64,000 nucleotides of DNA, taken from positions 62,001 through 126,000 of the forward strand of contig NZ_SEBS01000003.1 in assembly GCF_004211145.1 (NCBI RefSeq), in the 5' to 3' direction. This DNA is from Flavobacterium sp. GTDB taxonomy: Bacteria; Bacteroidota; Bacteroidia; Flavobacteriales; Flavobacteriaceae. The position numbers and the translations under genes were made by a program. Positions 56,485 through 64,000 of this stretch are shown piece by piece (within the stretch, counting starts at the first letter, position 1; the number at the start of each line of letters is the position of its first letter). The notes beneath the pieces are model-generated. The model was not told the DNA's origin. It searched no databases and saw only the letters and a list, made by a program, of their open reading frames with translations.

Positions 56485-58997
56485 AGTTTTGTTTTTTGTC
56501 CGACCGAAATCATGTTTGCCATGAGCCGGAAGGCGCCCGGAACGCCTTCAGGCAATTCCCTGAAGAAACTCAATCCGGTGTAAATGTAATGTCCATTTCC
56601 AAATTGGGCGACCAAAATCCCGCCGTCCTTGGCCGATTCGCCTTTGTCGTTAGACGAAATGATCGGCGTGAACGCTTTGTCCCATTCGTTCGGATAGTAC
56701 AATCCGCGTTCCTGCGTCCAGTTCGAAAAGTCGGATGATGTGATTTTATTCGGGAAATTGAGCAGGCGATGGTCGGGTTTTAAAAACCGGACTTCGGCGT
56801 TTTCCTCGGTCACGCGTTCCCTAGATAATTTGAGCGGATACGGCGCCATTTCCTTCGACGTCAAATCGTCGAGCGTATTGTATTGCACGATCATCGTCTT
56901 GCCTTGCTTGACGAAATCGAGCAGGAACGCCTGTTTGAATTCGAGTTCCTTTACGACGTTGTACGCGCGGATTCCCGTGATCGCGACGTCAAAATCGGCG
57001 AGACGTTCGGGCGTGATTTCAGCCGGGGTCAGCAGCGTGACGTCGTAACCCATTTGACGCAGACTTTTGGGAACTTCGTCTCCGGCGCCCATGATGTATG
57101 CGATTTTCTCGTTTCCGGTCTTGATGTCGAGCTTGATGAATTTCGCTTCGGACGCTTTTAAGACCTGTTGTTTCGAGATGTGCGGATAGTTGATTTCAGT
57201 CTGTTCCTTGTCCGATTGCTGGCCATTTACGGTCGCGATGCTTTTCACGACGACTTCACTCGCTTTGGATGGCGGCGTTACGGAGAATGTCAACACGGTC
57301 GATTCGCCTTTTCGGGCAAGCGAAAATGTCGATGAAGCCGGTTCGACCTTCCAATCATTCGGCAGGTCCAAAGCCAGCGAACCTTTCACATCATTTTCGC
57401 CCGACGTCACTTTTACGCTCACCGATTTCGGTTTTGAATCACTGAAAATCGCGACCTTATCCTGAATCGAAGTCGTCACGATCGGGATGATATCGAACGG
57501 TTCGTACACTTCGCCCTTCACGTCGTCATTGTATTTGTAAACCACATTTCGGATAAAAGGAATGATGACGTTGTCTATGATGACGCTGTACGTCATTTTG
57601 GTGTTGCGCTCCACGTCGGGATTGCCAATAAGACTTTGGTCCGTGACCCGATACATTCCCACGCTTCCTTTTTGGGCGAGCCAATACGGTTGGGTGAAGT
57701 CGGCGTTTTTCGCGATCGAAGTGACGGCCGTGAGTGAATATTTTTTGTTGAATTCAAAGGTCTTCGGAGGCGGATCCATAATGACGTCGCCGTACGTGTT
57801 GCTGATGCGGATTTCTCCAAATTTCATTGGGATATCGCTTCGGTTGATGGCCTCGATCTTTAACGAAAGCGAACCACCGGGAACGGCTTCGCGCGAATTG
57901 GAAACGGCTTCGAGATAAAGTCCGCTGCAGGCCGCGATGATTTCTTTGATTTCCGACGATTTCAGGTCGCGCCAATATCGGTCGTCTATGCTCAAAATAA
58001 GTTTGTACGCTTTGATAAGTTCGTGAACGCTGGCCGACGGATTTTTAAAATCGAAGTCTTTTTCCACTTTCGACAAAATTTCACCGATGGCTTTTCCGCC
58101 TTCGACACGATTCCATGACGTATCGATGCCGTCAAATAAGTTTTTAAAATCTTTAGGTAAGTCGCCTTTGAGGAATTCGAGATATTCGGATTCTTCGCCT
58201 CGTTCGCCTGTGTTTCCGAAACCTTGCGACTTGTGGCTACTGCGGCTCAAGGCGGCAATTTCCTGGTTCGATTTCCCTAATGACTTATAATAGGTTCCGG
58301 TTTCGAGTGTCGTCAACTTGGATTTGTCGGCCTTGTCGAATTTCTCTTTACTTCCATAGAACCACCATGATGTGTTCATGAACAATCGCTTCGGTTTCCA
58401 TGGTTGTACCAATTGCAATTGAGATGGATAAGATTTATTGTCGGACGCTTTAATGAACGCCTCAAGGCTCAACATTGCCGACGACGTGTGATGTCCGTGA
58501 GTGCTTCCCGGAGTTCGCGCGTCAAAGCGATTGATGATGACGTCGGGTCGGAATTTTCGGATCACATAAACCACATCCGAAAGTACTTGGTCTTTGTCCC
58601 AAATTTGTAAAGTCTCATCCGGGTTTTTCGAATAGCCGAAATCGTTCGCGCGTGTAAAGAATTGTTCGCCTCCGTCGATTTTTCGGGCTTCGATGAGTTC
58701 CTGTGTGCGGATTACGCCGAGGAGTTCTCGTAATTCGGGACCGATGAGATTCTGTCCGCCATCGCCGCGTGTCAGCGACAGATAACCCGTCCGCGTGTGT
58801 TTTTCGTTGGCGAACCAAGATATGAGGCGCGTGTTCTCGTCGTCAGGATGAGCCGCGACATATAAGACCGAACCCAGAAAATTGAGTTTCTGGATGCGCG
58901 CGTAAATCTCCACAGCGTTAGGCTTTACGGGTTGCGCGTGTAAAAAGCTTGTAAAAAACAGGAAAAGGCTGGCGGCCCTGAATAGATGTTTGTGCAT
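56481..58997 (-). CDS. PIG-L family deacetylase with C-terminal amidotransferase-like fold
   Basis: 838 residues with a signal peptide (LFRAASLFLFFTSFLHAQ), so periplasmic or surface-located. PIG-L (LmbE-like) zinc deacetylase: AHPDDEN at 49-55, ELREIIGVIRTQELIEAR-type helix (LRELLGVIRTQELIEARKID), and a distal His cluster in STHGHHTSSAML. A central beta-rich region follows (about 330-590). The last 230 residues look like a class I amidotransferase/ThuA-like flavodoxin fold (DFDVAITGIRAYNVVKELEF, HYIYTGLSFFRELPEGVPGA), probably non-catalytic. PIG-L enzymes remove acetyl from N-acetylglucosamine conjugates. First gene of the operon with the 35-residue peptide and symporter. Confidence 0.9.
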   Translation of the reverse strand: MHKHLFRAASLFLFFTSFLHAQPVKPNAVEIYARIQKLNFLGSVLYVAAHPDDENTRLISWFANEKHTRTGYLSLTRGDGGQNLIGPELRELLGVIRTQELIEARKIDGGEQFFTRANDFGYSKNPDETLQIWDKDQVLSDVVYVIRKFRPDVIINRFDARTPGSTHGHHTSSAMLSLEAFIKASDNKSYPSQLQLVQPWKPKRLFMNTSWWFYGSKEKFDKADKSKLTTLETGTYYKSLGKSNQEIAALSRSSHKSQGFGNTGERGEESEYLEFLKGDLPKDFKNLFDGIDTSWNRVEGGKAIGEILSKVEKDFDFKNPSASVHELIKAYKLILSIDDRYWRDLKSSEIKEIIAACSGLYLEAVSNSREAVPGGSLSLKIEAINRSDIPMKFGEIRISNTYGDVIMDPPPKTFEFNKKYSLTAVTSIAKNADFTQPYWLAQKGSVGMYRVTDQSLIGNPDVERNTKMTYSVIIDNVIIPFIRNVVYKYNDDVKGEVYEPFDIIPIVTTSIQDKVAIFSDSKPKSVSVKVTSGENDVKGSLALDLPNDWKVEPASSTFSLARKGESTVLTFSVTPPSKASEVVVKSIATVNGQQSDKEQTEINYPHISKQQVLKASEAKFIKLDIKTGNEKIAYIMGAGDEVPKSLRQMGYDVTLLTPAEITPERLADFDVAITGIRAYNVVKELEFKQAFLLDFVKQGKTMIVQYNTLDDLTSKEMAPYPLKLSRERVTEENAEVRFLKPDHRLLNFPNKITSSDFSNWTQERGLYYPNEWDKAFTPIISSNDKGESAKDGGILVAQFGNGHYIYTGLSFFRELPEGVPGAFRLMANMISVGQKTKL

Positions 58998-59026
58998 GTG
59001 CCGGGATAGGTTTTTGCGATGGATTC

Positions 59027-59034
59027 CAAAAGTA
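59027..59034 (-). promoter_or_regulatory. -7 promoter box (TACTTTTG) of the PIG-L operon
   Basis: On the minus strand TACTTTTG matches TAnnTTTG, 29 bases before the PIG-L ATG. The -33 element is not clear. Confidence 0.5.
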
Positions 59035-59054
59035 CTAAATAACGCCCAACAAAA

Positions 59055-59076
59055 AAAGGCGCTTATGTGCGCCTTT
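59055..59076 (-). terminator. Terminator of the His-rich exported protein gene
   Basis: AAAGGCGC-TTATGT-GCGCCTTT stem, with a seven-A run that becomes a T run on the minus strand, directly after the stop at 59080. Confidence 0.8.
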
Positions 59077-59079
59077 GTG

Positions 59080-59538
59080 TTAATGATCGTGGTGACGACC
59101 GTGTGATTTCCTATGACTTTTCTTGTAATAGTTCTTGTGATGTCCCGGATGGTGACGATCGGCTACGTAGGCGACGCGTCTTGGGGCATAATGCGGTCTG
59201 GCGTAACGCGTCTTGTAGACGTTGTGGCGTTGGTAAGGCGCATATCCACGGTAATCCGTCAAACAAACCGTGCGTCCGCGGTTCAGGTTGTAATAACCGT
59301 ATGAGGCGGGAAGATGCCTTGCGCGAACCCAACCGCCGCCACCGTAGTAGATGAACTGTGCAGCCGGCCTGTCGTAATAGACTTGTATATCGGGCAAATA
59401 ATAAAATTGTGCTGAAGGAACCGGAGCCGCGATCCAAGCGGGAGCCGGGGCATTGATGTTTACACTTACTGAAACCTGTGCGTTTGCAAAGGCAGTTGTC
59501 AACAATATTCCGAGGGTTAAAATTTTGAAGGTTTTCAT
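59080..59538 (-). CDS. Small exported protein with His-rich tail (paralogue family member 1)
   Basis: 152 residues. Signal peptide FKILTLGILLTTAFANAQ; then FYYLPDIQVYYDRPAAQFIY, GGWVRARHLPASYGYYNLNR and DYRGYAPYQRHNVYKTRYAR. This core aligns with the two following genes (pattern YYxPNLxAYFD...W...LPxxYRGY...PY...H). Here the C-terminus is replaced or extended by about 40 residues very rich in His, Lys, Arg and Tyr (HHPGHHKNYYKKSHRKSHGR). The tail could bind metal or polyanions. Own terminator; no family name recognised. Confidence 0.75.
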   Translation of the reverse strand: MKTFKILTLGILLTTAFANAQVSVSVNINAPAPAWIAAPVPSAQFYYLPDIQVYYDRPAAQFIYYGGGGWVRARHLPASYGYYNLNRGRTVCLTDYRGYAPYQRHNVYKTRYARPHYAPRRVAYVADRHHPGHHKNYYKKSHRKSHGRHHDH

Positions 59539-59652
59539 GACGTAACGTTTTAGGTTAATGTTACGCTCGGCCTTTCAACTTTGATGCCAATCGGTGGCTG
59601 CAAAAAATTAAAAATGCTATTATCATTGATTTTCAGTATCTTAAAAATGAAT

Positions 59653-60030
59653 TTAATTCACCGATGCTGTTGCCGTACGCGATTTTTTCAATGAATTGTA
59701 AGGATATTTTTTCTTGTGCGAAGCGAAGAATTGGGTCACATCCTCGTCGTCGTAATCTTCGATCGGCGTATTCACTTTGTTGTACAATCCGTATCCGCGA
59801 TATCCGCTCGGAATTTCAGGAGCCGACGTCCATTCGCCTTTGTCCCTGAAAATGTAAACTGATTTTTGTTTGTCGAAATATGCTTCGAGGTTCGGATAAT
59901 AGTAATATCGGATCCTACAGTTGGTGGAGTTGTCGAACGCCAAATCAGTGACCGGTCGTTCGGTTTGCGAAAATACTGACTGGCAAACCACTAGCAGGAA
60001 TAAGCTGAGCATGTTTTTCAGATTTTTCAT
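59653..60030 (-). CDS. Small exported protein (paralogue family member 2)
   Basis: 125 residues from ATG 60030 (the ORF track begins one codon earlier at GTG). Signal peptide LKNMLSLFLLVVCQSVFSQ. The core CRIRYYYYPNLEAYFDKQKS, EWTSAPEIPSGYRGYGLYNK and DYDDEDVTQFFASHKKKYP matches the next gene closely and the previous one more distantly. The upstream region carries a strong inverted repeat. Likely arose by tandem duplication; role unknown. Confidence 0.75.
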   Translation of the reverse strand: MKNLKNMLSLFLLVVCQSVFSQTERPVTDLAFDNSTNCRIRYYYYPNLEAYFDKQKSVYIFRDKGEWTSAPEIPSGYRGYGLYNKVNTPIEDYDDEDVTQFFASHKKKYPYNSLKKSRTATASVN

Positions 60031-60047
60031 CACGTTTGAATATTAGT

Positions 60048-60119
60048 TTTTGTATTTCGTCGGTAAATATATTTAGAAATATCGATTAAATACATAAAAT
60101 ATCGACGAAATACACAAAA
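60048..60119. promoter_or_regulatory. Inverted repeat upstream of paralogue 2
   Basis: TTTTGTATTTCGTCG (60048-60062) and CGACGAAATACACAAAA (60103-60119) are near-perfect inverted copies around an AT-rich 40-base loop containing a second nested pair (TATTTAGAAATATCGAT, ATACATAAAATATCGA). Located 18-89 bases before the ATG, it could be a regulator site or a structured leader. Confidence 0.5.
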
Positions 60120-60168
60120 GGTGTCTATTTTGTAAGTTAAAGATTATGTTATGAAATTATAAAGCATA

Positions 60169-60197
60169 AAAAAACAGGACCGAAATCCTGTTTTTTG
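60169..60197. terminator. Terminator of paralogue 3
   Basis: AAAAAACAGGA-CCGAAA-TCCTGTTTTTT stem with A/T flanks, just after the stop at 60217 on the minus strand. Confidence 0.88.
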
Positions 60198-60216
60198 CTT
60201 TTGGTGGTATGTGGTA

Positions 60217-60651
60217 TTAATTGAAAGCCAATGTGCTGTCGTCCTTTTTGGCTTGTTTGGCATCGGCGGTCTGCGGTTGGCGTTTCGCCGAGTAGTTTGC
60301 CGGGTATTCTTTCATGTGTTCCTGGATCAATTCGTATGGTTCGTCTCCGTTATATTCGATTGGAACGCGTTTTCCGTTCGAAACTGAATAACCGCGTAAT
60401 GCATTCGGCAATTTTGCGCTTTCGATCCAGTCTTTTCCGTCGCGGCTGTATATATAGGTAGAAGTTTCACGATCGAAATATGCTTGCAAATTTGGATAGT
60501 AAAAGTAACGCACGTTCAACAAATCAACGTCTGACGTCTTCATCAAACCTTCAAGTTCCTGAGCGACATCGGCGTTTGTCGAATATTGTGCTTTTGTGAT
60601 ATTGGTGCCTAACAAGATCAAGGCGATAGCGAAGTAAGATATAGTTTTCAT
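60217..60651 (-). CDS. Small exported protein (paralogue family member 3)
   Basis: 144 residues. Signal peptide (MKTISYFAIALILLGTNITKA), then LLNVRYFYYPNLQAYFDRET, STYIYSRDGKDWIESAKLPN, ALRGYSVSNGKRVPIEYNGD and EPYELIQEHMKEYPANYSAK. Same fold pattern as members 1 and 2, with a charged disordered tail (QPQTADAKQAKKDDS). Each of the three genes has its own promoter region, and members 1 and 3 have visible terminators, so they are not an operon. Unknown function. Confidence 0.75.
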   Translation of the reverse strand: MKTISYFAIALILLGTNITKAQYSTNADVAQELEGLMKTSDVDLLNVRYFYYPNLQAYFDRETSTYIYSRDGKDWIESAKLPNALRGYSVSNGKRVPIEYNGDEPYELIQEHMKEYPANYSAKRQPQTADAKQAKKDDSTLAFN

Positions 60652-60832
60652 AGTAGTTTCTTTTAGATTACATTACAAAGTAACGACACTGCCCAAACTA
60701 TTTTCTTACAGCAATACAACCCATATTTATAGGGTTATTAGGCTTTTTTGCCCGATTTTTCACGGTTACCATGTTTATTTACACGATTGTCAGATATTGG
60801 ACAATCCACACATTCATCAACTTCATAAAAAC

Positions 60833-60862
60833 AAAAAAGGAGCGTCAAATTGCGCTCCTTGT
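60833..60862 (-). terminator. Terminator of the 64-residue membrane protein gene
   Basis: AAGGAGCG-TCAAATT-GCGCTCCTT with an A run that reads as T on the minus strand, just past the stop at 60881. The 229-bp gap to paralogue 3 shows nothing else beyond an AT-rich stretch. Confidence 0.85.
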
Positions 60863-60880
60863 TCATACTTTTTATTAAGT

Positions 60881-61075
60881 CTACGATTCATCCTTTGTAG
60901 CCTTAACGAGTCCGATTCCCGAAATGAAAAAGATAAGTCCGAGAATACCGTAAATTGCCAACGCCTTCACGTCGCGCATTGCCCCGCCCGTATTCATAAA
61001 TACGTATGCCGCGTAAATTAACGCGATGATTCCTAAAACGGTAAGCACTGATCCAAAAATTCGTTTGATGTTCAT
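60881..61075 (-). CDS. Small two-helix membrane protein
   Basis: 64 residues, MNIKRIFGSVLTVLGIIALI start, with two hydrophobic helices (FGSVLTVLGIIALIYAAYVF and LAIYGILGLIFFISGIGLV) separated by a short polar loop (MNTGGAMRDVK). Similar small proteins are common in Bacteroidota and sometimes stress-induced. It has its own terminator. Both ends and codon use look genuine. Confidence 0.75.
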   Translation of the reverse strand: MNIKRIFGSVLTVLGIIALIYAAYVFMNTGGAMRDVKALAIYGILGLIFFISGIGLVKATKDES

Positions 61076-61160
61076 GGTTGTGTTTTTTTATGGATATAAA
61101 GTTGCAGAAATGTACTGACCGAACCATTACAGGATTACACAATTGGATTGCAGCATTTCG

Positions 61161-62996
61161 TTACTCGTATAAGACCGTGCGAGGTTTGGCGAGTTCGAAA
61201 TCCATGAAGCCGAAATCGTCGGTGCTGAAGGTGTTGGTTTTGAACGCTCCGCCGCCGCCTTCAGGCATTGTCGGGAAATATGACATCGAAAGCTGAAATG
61301 TACTGAAAACCAAAAAGTCGTTACTGATCAAAACACCTAAACCGATCTGTGAATACGCTTTGCTTTTTTCAAACCCGTACTGCGCGTTCCCCAACATCCC
61401 GATACTGTAACTGAAATAAGGGTTCAATCGAAATCCTATGAAATCCCAAGGCGCGTACGACTGCGTTTGTGCCGTTACGAGCCATTTTTTGGTTCCGAAT
61501 AACGTCCGACTGTCCAATCCCTGGATTCCCGCGCGGTCCTTAAGTGTCATCATATCGCCCCACGAGGGTTCGCGATGATTCCCTATGACGACGTTGCCCT
61601 TTATGAACTGCCGGAATTTCCACTTTCCGGTTTCATAAAGATTAGTGAAGTAGCTGAACTGGAACGAAACGGCGTTCTGCTGGCTTTGTCCATCATTATA
61701 ATAGGTGCCGTATTCGAGGTTCGCGGCCAGATAGCCCCAGCTGTAATATTTTCCCGATGTGATGCGCGCCCCGAAATACGGCCGCAAAATATCGCGTTTT
61801 CGCTGCATTCCTCCCGTAACCCCGAATGCTTTCCCGACCGGAACGTCTTCGATGATACCAAAGTTGAACAGATACCGATCCTCGACGAACTGTCTCGAGG
61901 AAACCCCGACTCCGATAAGGTAGTTGCGTTCGGTCGAATAAAAATTAATCGTATCGTACGGAACCGCCGGAGATTCCACGTAATTGAGTTTGTAATAACG
62001 AGCCGACGTGATCAGGCGCGTCGTACGTTCATCTTCTGACGGACCCTTGAAAATCCGGATCGCGTGACCGCCCCAAATGTCGGTTGTATTCGTCTTGAAA
62101 TTCTGCCATGCGAATTGATTGTTGGCATTGGGCAACGTATCGGTTCGGAAGCGCTGGTCGAAATAAATTCCACCTGCCCAACGCGTATACGGCGAGAAGA
62201 ACGGTCGCTCGAAATTTACGCTCTTCAAATAATTGTTCCTGAGATCGAGTTGGTAGGCGAGTGTCGTCCTGACATACGTATTCATGATGTTCGGAACCGT
62301 GTATTTCGCATAATAGGCGTCGTCTCCGTCTGAAAAATCTTTTACGTAACGCTGTTCGACCTGATGTCCGACGCCCAGAAAGTTTCGTTCGGTCAGCTCA
62401 TAATCGGTTCTCGCTCCCGAGGCCGAAAAGTCGGGGATAAGGCTCCATGAATCCAACTCGCGTATCTCGATGTCGATGGAATCGGGAGAAGAAGTCGCAA
62501 TTGGTGTAATCTGCACGCGCCTCACGTAACGCTGCGCACGGATCAGACGTTCGGATTCCTTGACGAGCAGCGAATCGAGCGGTTTATTCTTTTTGATCAG
62601 GATAAGATTCAGGATCGTGAGCCGCTTGCTTTTTAAGTGGAATCTATTTCCGACTTCGGCCAATCGTTTCCGCGGTTTTTGCGCGGTATCCGATTCCGAA
62701 TATCCGAACGGATCAAGCGTCACCACATCGATCTTGCGAACGATCTTCCCTTGATAGTCCATAAATCGCCGCGTTTGTGCCTTGCGTCGTGCCTTAAGTT
62801 TCTTTGGAGTAAGCGGTTCGAAGATCAGGCCGTGCATGAACGAGGTCCATTTGCGCTTCTTGGAATATTTTTCGATTCGCTTATAAATCGCGGCCGAATC
62901 TTTTTTTGCCTCGGTTTCGGTGCTTTGCGAAAAAACGAATTGGCAACACAAGGTCGCCAATACTATATAAAAAAGGTGTTTTTTCGAAAAGGACAT
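61161..62996 (-). CDS. BamA/Omp85-like outer membrane beta-barrel protein
   Basis: 611 residues with signal peptide (HLFYIVLATLCCQFVFSQ). Residues about 80-200 look like POTRA-type periplasmic modules (IVRKIDVVTLDPFGYSESD, LLVKESERLIRAQRYVRRVQ, DSIDIEIRELDSWSLIPDFS). The rest is a beta-barrel of alternating aromatic strands (GIYFDQRFRTDTLPN, FRLNPYFSYSIGMLGNAQYG), ending with a short C-terminal strand (FMDFELAKPRTVLYE). It may fold or export other envelope proteins or be a specialised Omp85 relative; it is not the essential BamA itself, which is longer. A TATTTTTG box ends three bases before its ATG. Confidence 0.85.
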   Translation of the reverse strand: MSFSKKHLFYIVLATLCCQFVFSQSTETEAKKDSAAIYKRIEKYSKKRKWTSFMHGLIFEPLTPKKLKARRKAQTRRFMDYQGKIVRKIDVVTLDPFGYSESDTAQKPRKRLAEVGNRFHLKSKRLTILNLILIKKNKPLDSLLVKESERLIRAQRYVRRVQITPIATSSPDSIDIEIRELDSWSLIPDFSASGARTDYELTERNFLGVGHQVEQRYVKDFSDGDDAYYAKYTVPNIMNTYVRTTLAYQLDLRNNYLKSVNFERPFFSPYTRWAGGIYFDQRFRTDTLPNANNQFAWQNFKTNTTDIWGGHAIRIFKGPSEDERTTRLITSARYYKLNYVESPAVPYDTINFYSTERNYLIGVGVSSRQFVEDRYLFNFGIIEDVPVGKAFGVTGGMQRKRDILRPYFGARITSGKYYSWGYLAANLEYGTYYNDGQSQQNAVSFQFSYFTNLYETGKWKFRQFIKGNVVIGNHREPSWGDMMTLKDRAGIQGLDSRTLFGTKKWLVTAQTQSYAPWDFIGFRLNPYFSYSIGMLGNAQYGFEKSKAYSQIGLGVLISNDFLVFSTFQLSMSYFPTMPEGGGGAFKTNTFSTDDFGFMDFELAKPRTVLYE

Positions 62997-62999
62997 CTA

Positions 63000-63007
63000 C
63001 AAAAATA
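63000..63007 (-). promoter_or_regulatory. -7 promoter box (TATTTTTG) of the Omp85-like gene
   Basis: On the minus strand TATTTTTG followed by TAG and then ATG: the start codon would be within a few bases of the transcript start, again a leaderless-type arrangement. Confidence 0.5.
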
Positions 63008-63042
63008 GCGGTAAGTGGTTCGTTATAGGCATACCGCAGCGG

Positions 63043-63432
63043 TTATTTTCCAATTTTCAATTTCTTGAGCCATTTAGATAGCAACGGCGCGCCTTTGTCC
63101 TTTAGCACATCGGTGCTCTTGAAAGCAAGGCTTGTGGCTCCCGTTTGTGCGATGGTTCCGACGACTTTGCGTATCATTCCCGGAGAAGAACCCAAAAATA
63201 ATTTGCGCGTCAAGAAACCTGCGCCAAGCGATAAAATTCCTTTCAATGCGCCTGATTTCACATCAGATGACGTAAACAAATCCTTTACGCCGTCTTTTAA
63301 AATTGTCAACGGATTCAAGTTTTTACGAGTATAATCCCATTGATCGCGCAGCGCGATAGCTTCACCGTTTTTTCGTTGTTCGAGTTCTATTATGGCCTGC
63401 TGCAGCGAGGCGTCGTTTCTAATTACCTGCAT
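63043..63432 (-). CDS. Hypothetical protein downstream of holin-III gene
   Basis: 129 residues from ATG 63432 (MQVIRNDASLQQAIIELEQR); the longer ORF start is inside the upstream gene. The N-terminal half is helical and charged. The middle is glycine-rich and hydrophobic (LKGILSLGAGFLTRKLFLGS, KVVGTIAQTGATSLAF) and may associate with membranes. It overlaps the holin-III gene by 14 bases, forming an operon with it and the YtxH gene. A typical third gene of this stress-type cluster; no function known. Confidence 0.75.
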   Translation of the reverse strand: MQVIRNDASLQQAIIELEQRKNGEAIALRDQWDYTRKNLNPLTILKDGVKDLFTSSDVKSGALKGILSLGAGFLTRKLFLGSSPGMIRKVVGTIAQTGATSLAFKSTDVLKDKGAPLLSKWLKKLKIGK

Positions 63433-63781
63433 GTTTCTTCTCTTTAAAGATTTCGTGTACGATGTAATTATTGAAGAAGACCTCAAGCACGCGCTTTTTG
63501 GTCGCCACTAAAATAATCGCGAGCAATGCGTAAAATCCGGCCACGATGAAAAATCCGTAATACAATTTTCCTAGTAGCTCACCGATCCAAAGCGATGCAC
63601 CGATCGACAAAATAATGACGAGGAAAGTAATAATGACCCCGATGACGATGCCCGAAGCAACCGACGAAAACACATCGGTAGTCTTATCAATCGCTTTGAG
63701 CTTGTAAAGTTCGATGTTCGTCTTGGCGTACGTTTCGGCCTTGTCGATCAATTCCTGGATCATTACTACTTTCTCTTTCAT
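63419..63781 (-). CDS. Phage holin family (superfamily III) membrane protein
   Basis: 120 residues with two membrane helices (FSSVASGIVIGVIITFLVII and YGFFIVAGFYALLAIILVAT) after a helical N-terminus (IQELIDKAETYAKTNIELYK). Pfam-type Phage_holin_3_6 proteins of this kind are chromosomal membrane proteins in most genomes, not lysis proteins. It sits between a YtxH protein and a hypothetical partner, with no phage genes nearby, so a prophage is not implied. Confidence 0.88.
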   Translation of the reverse strand: MKEKVVMIQELIDKAETYAKTNIELYKLKAIDKTTDVFSSVASGIVIGVIITFLVIILSIGASLWIGELLGKLYYGFFIVAGFYALLAIILVATKKRVLEVFFNNYIVHEIFKEKKHAGN

Positions 63782-63796
63782 GTTTGGTGTTTTTGG

Positions 63797-64000
63797 TTAG
63801 CTTAAGGTTGTTTTCACGTCCTCGGCCAATTGCTTTCCGTCGCGATAATACTGTTCTTCCTTTTGCTGAGCGGCGTCGAGTTTTGAGGTAATCGAATCGA
63901 TCGCGCCGTTGTATTTGTTTTTGAGATCGTCAAGGTAACCGTTTCCTTTGTCGGTAATTTTTTGTCTTGTGGCCGAACCTTTATCAGGTGCGAACAAAAT
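63797..64000 (-). CDS. YtxH domain protein, C-terminal part
   Basis: 5' end lies beyond the window; the frame is open to the edge, so the TTG start in the ORF track is only the first in-frame codon seen. The visible part begins LFAPDKGSATRQKITDKGNG, the conserved end of the YtxH membrane helix region, followed by a helical tail (YNGAIDSITSKLDAAQQKEE). YtxH proteins are small general-stress membrane-anchored proteins. First gene of the YtxH-holin-hypothetical operon. Confidence 0.85.
   Translation of the reverse strand: MLFAPDKGSATRQKITDKGNGYLDDLKNKYNGAIDSITSKLDAAQQKEEQYYRDGKQLAEDVKTTLS

Noticed and set aside
63419-63781. Prophage remnant suggested by a holin family gene
   Set aside because: No other phage gene is present and this holin type is common in chromosomal YtxH clusters.

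Overview
The window reads as a chromosome segment of a Flavobacteriaceae (Bacteroidota) bacterium. The evidence is gene content typical of that group (DUF2911, TIGR03643, LytS/LytTR pair, CarboxypepD_reg-like lipoproteins, BlaI/M56 pair without a penicillin-sensor domain), near absence of Shine-Dalgarno sequences, and at least three exact promoters of the form TTTG-N19-TAnnTTTG, the Bacteroidota sigma-70 consensus. No rRNA, CRISPR array, transposase or convincing prophage was seen. There is one tRNA, Arg (ACG).

Layout. 0-8.4 kb: end of a rhomboid protease, a SIMPL protein, a bestrophin-like channel, a tightly overlapped RND efflux operon (adaptor, pump, TolC), and a small membrane protein overlapping recG. 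8.4-13.8 kb: recG, then an M1 aminopeptidase overlapping a patatin-like phospholipase. 13.8-20.9 kb: two small membrane proteins, a tandem pair of paralogous surface lipoproteins, a membrane-anchored hypothetical and a CarboxypepD_reg-like protein. 21-29 kb: alpha/beta hydrolase overlapping an FMN reductase, a 1.3 kb compound tandem repeat leading into a UvrD-type helicase, a second repeat field, an AraC regulator and an NmrA-like reductase. 29-42 kb: TPR protein, YciO/TsaC-type protein, NTF2-like protein, RarD-like exporter, LytS/LytTR two-component pair, long rhomboid protease, fumarylacetoacetase divergent from glyA, miaE, GNAT, tRNA-Arg, a 49-residue protein missed by the ORF track, and a pentapeptide protein. 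42-46 kb: Ntn hydrolase - BlaI - M56 operon with a recognisable double operator. 46-54.6 kb: MFS transporter, a nine-copy 123-bp tandem array, DUF1684, TatD, TcdA, HAD, and a photolyase/SRPBCC/TIGR03643 operon. 54.6-59 kb: PIG-L deacetylase - 35-residue membrane peptide - sodium/solute symporter operon. 59-64 kb: three paralogous small secreted proteins, a BamA-like outer membrane protein, and a YtxH/holin-III operon running off the edge.

How it works together. Most genes are housekeeping or cell-envelope functions. tRNA modification recurs at three separate loci (YciO/TsaC-like, MiaE, TcdA), and DNA repair at three (RecG, UvrD, photolyase). Two regulatory stories are legible from the DNA. 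One is a BlaI-type operator inside the -33/-7 spacer of an acylase-like operon. The other is a genome-specific promoter grammar that predicts very short leaders.

The most unusual part is the intergenic DNA. At a dozen or more loci it holds short tandem words (7-9 bp, a different word at each locus), often arranged as two inverted arms around a loop. At three loci this has grown into kilobase-scale arrays. Scattered among them are palindromes built on the exceptionally stable DNA mini-hairpin core GCGAAGC.
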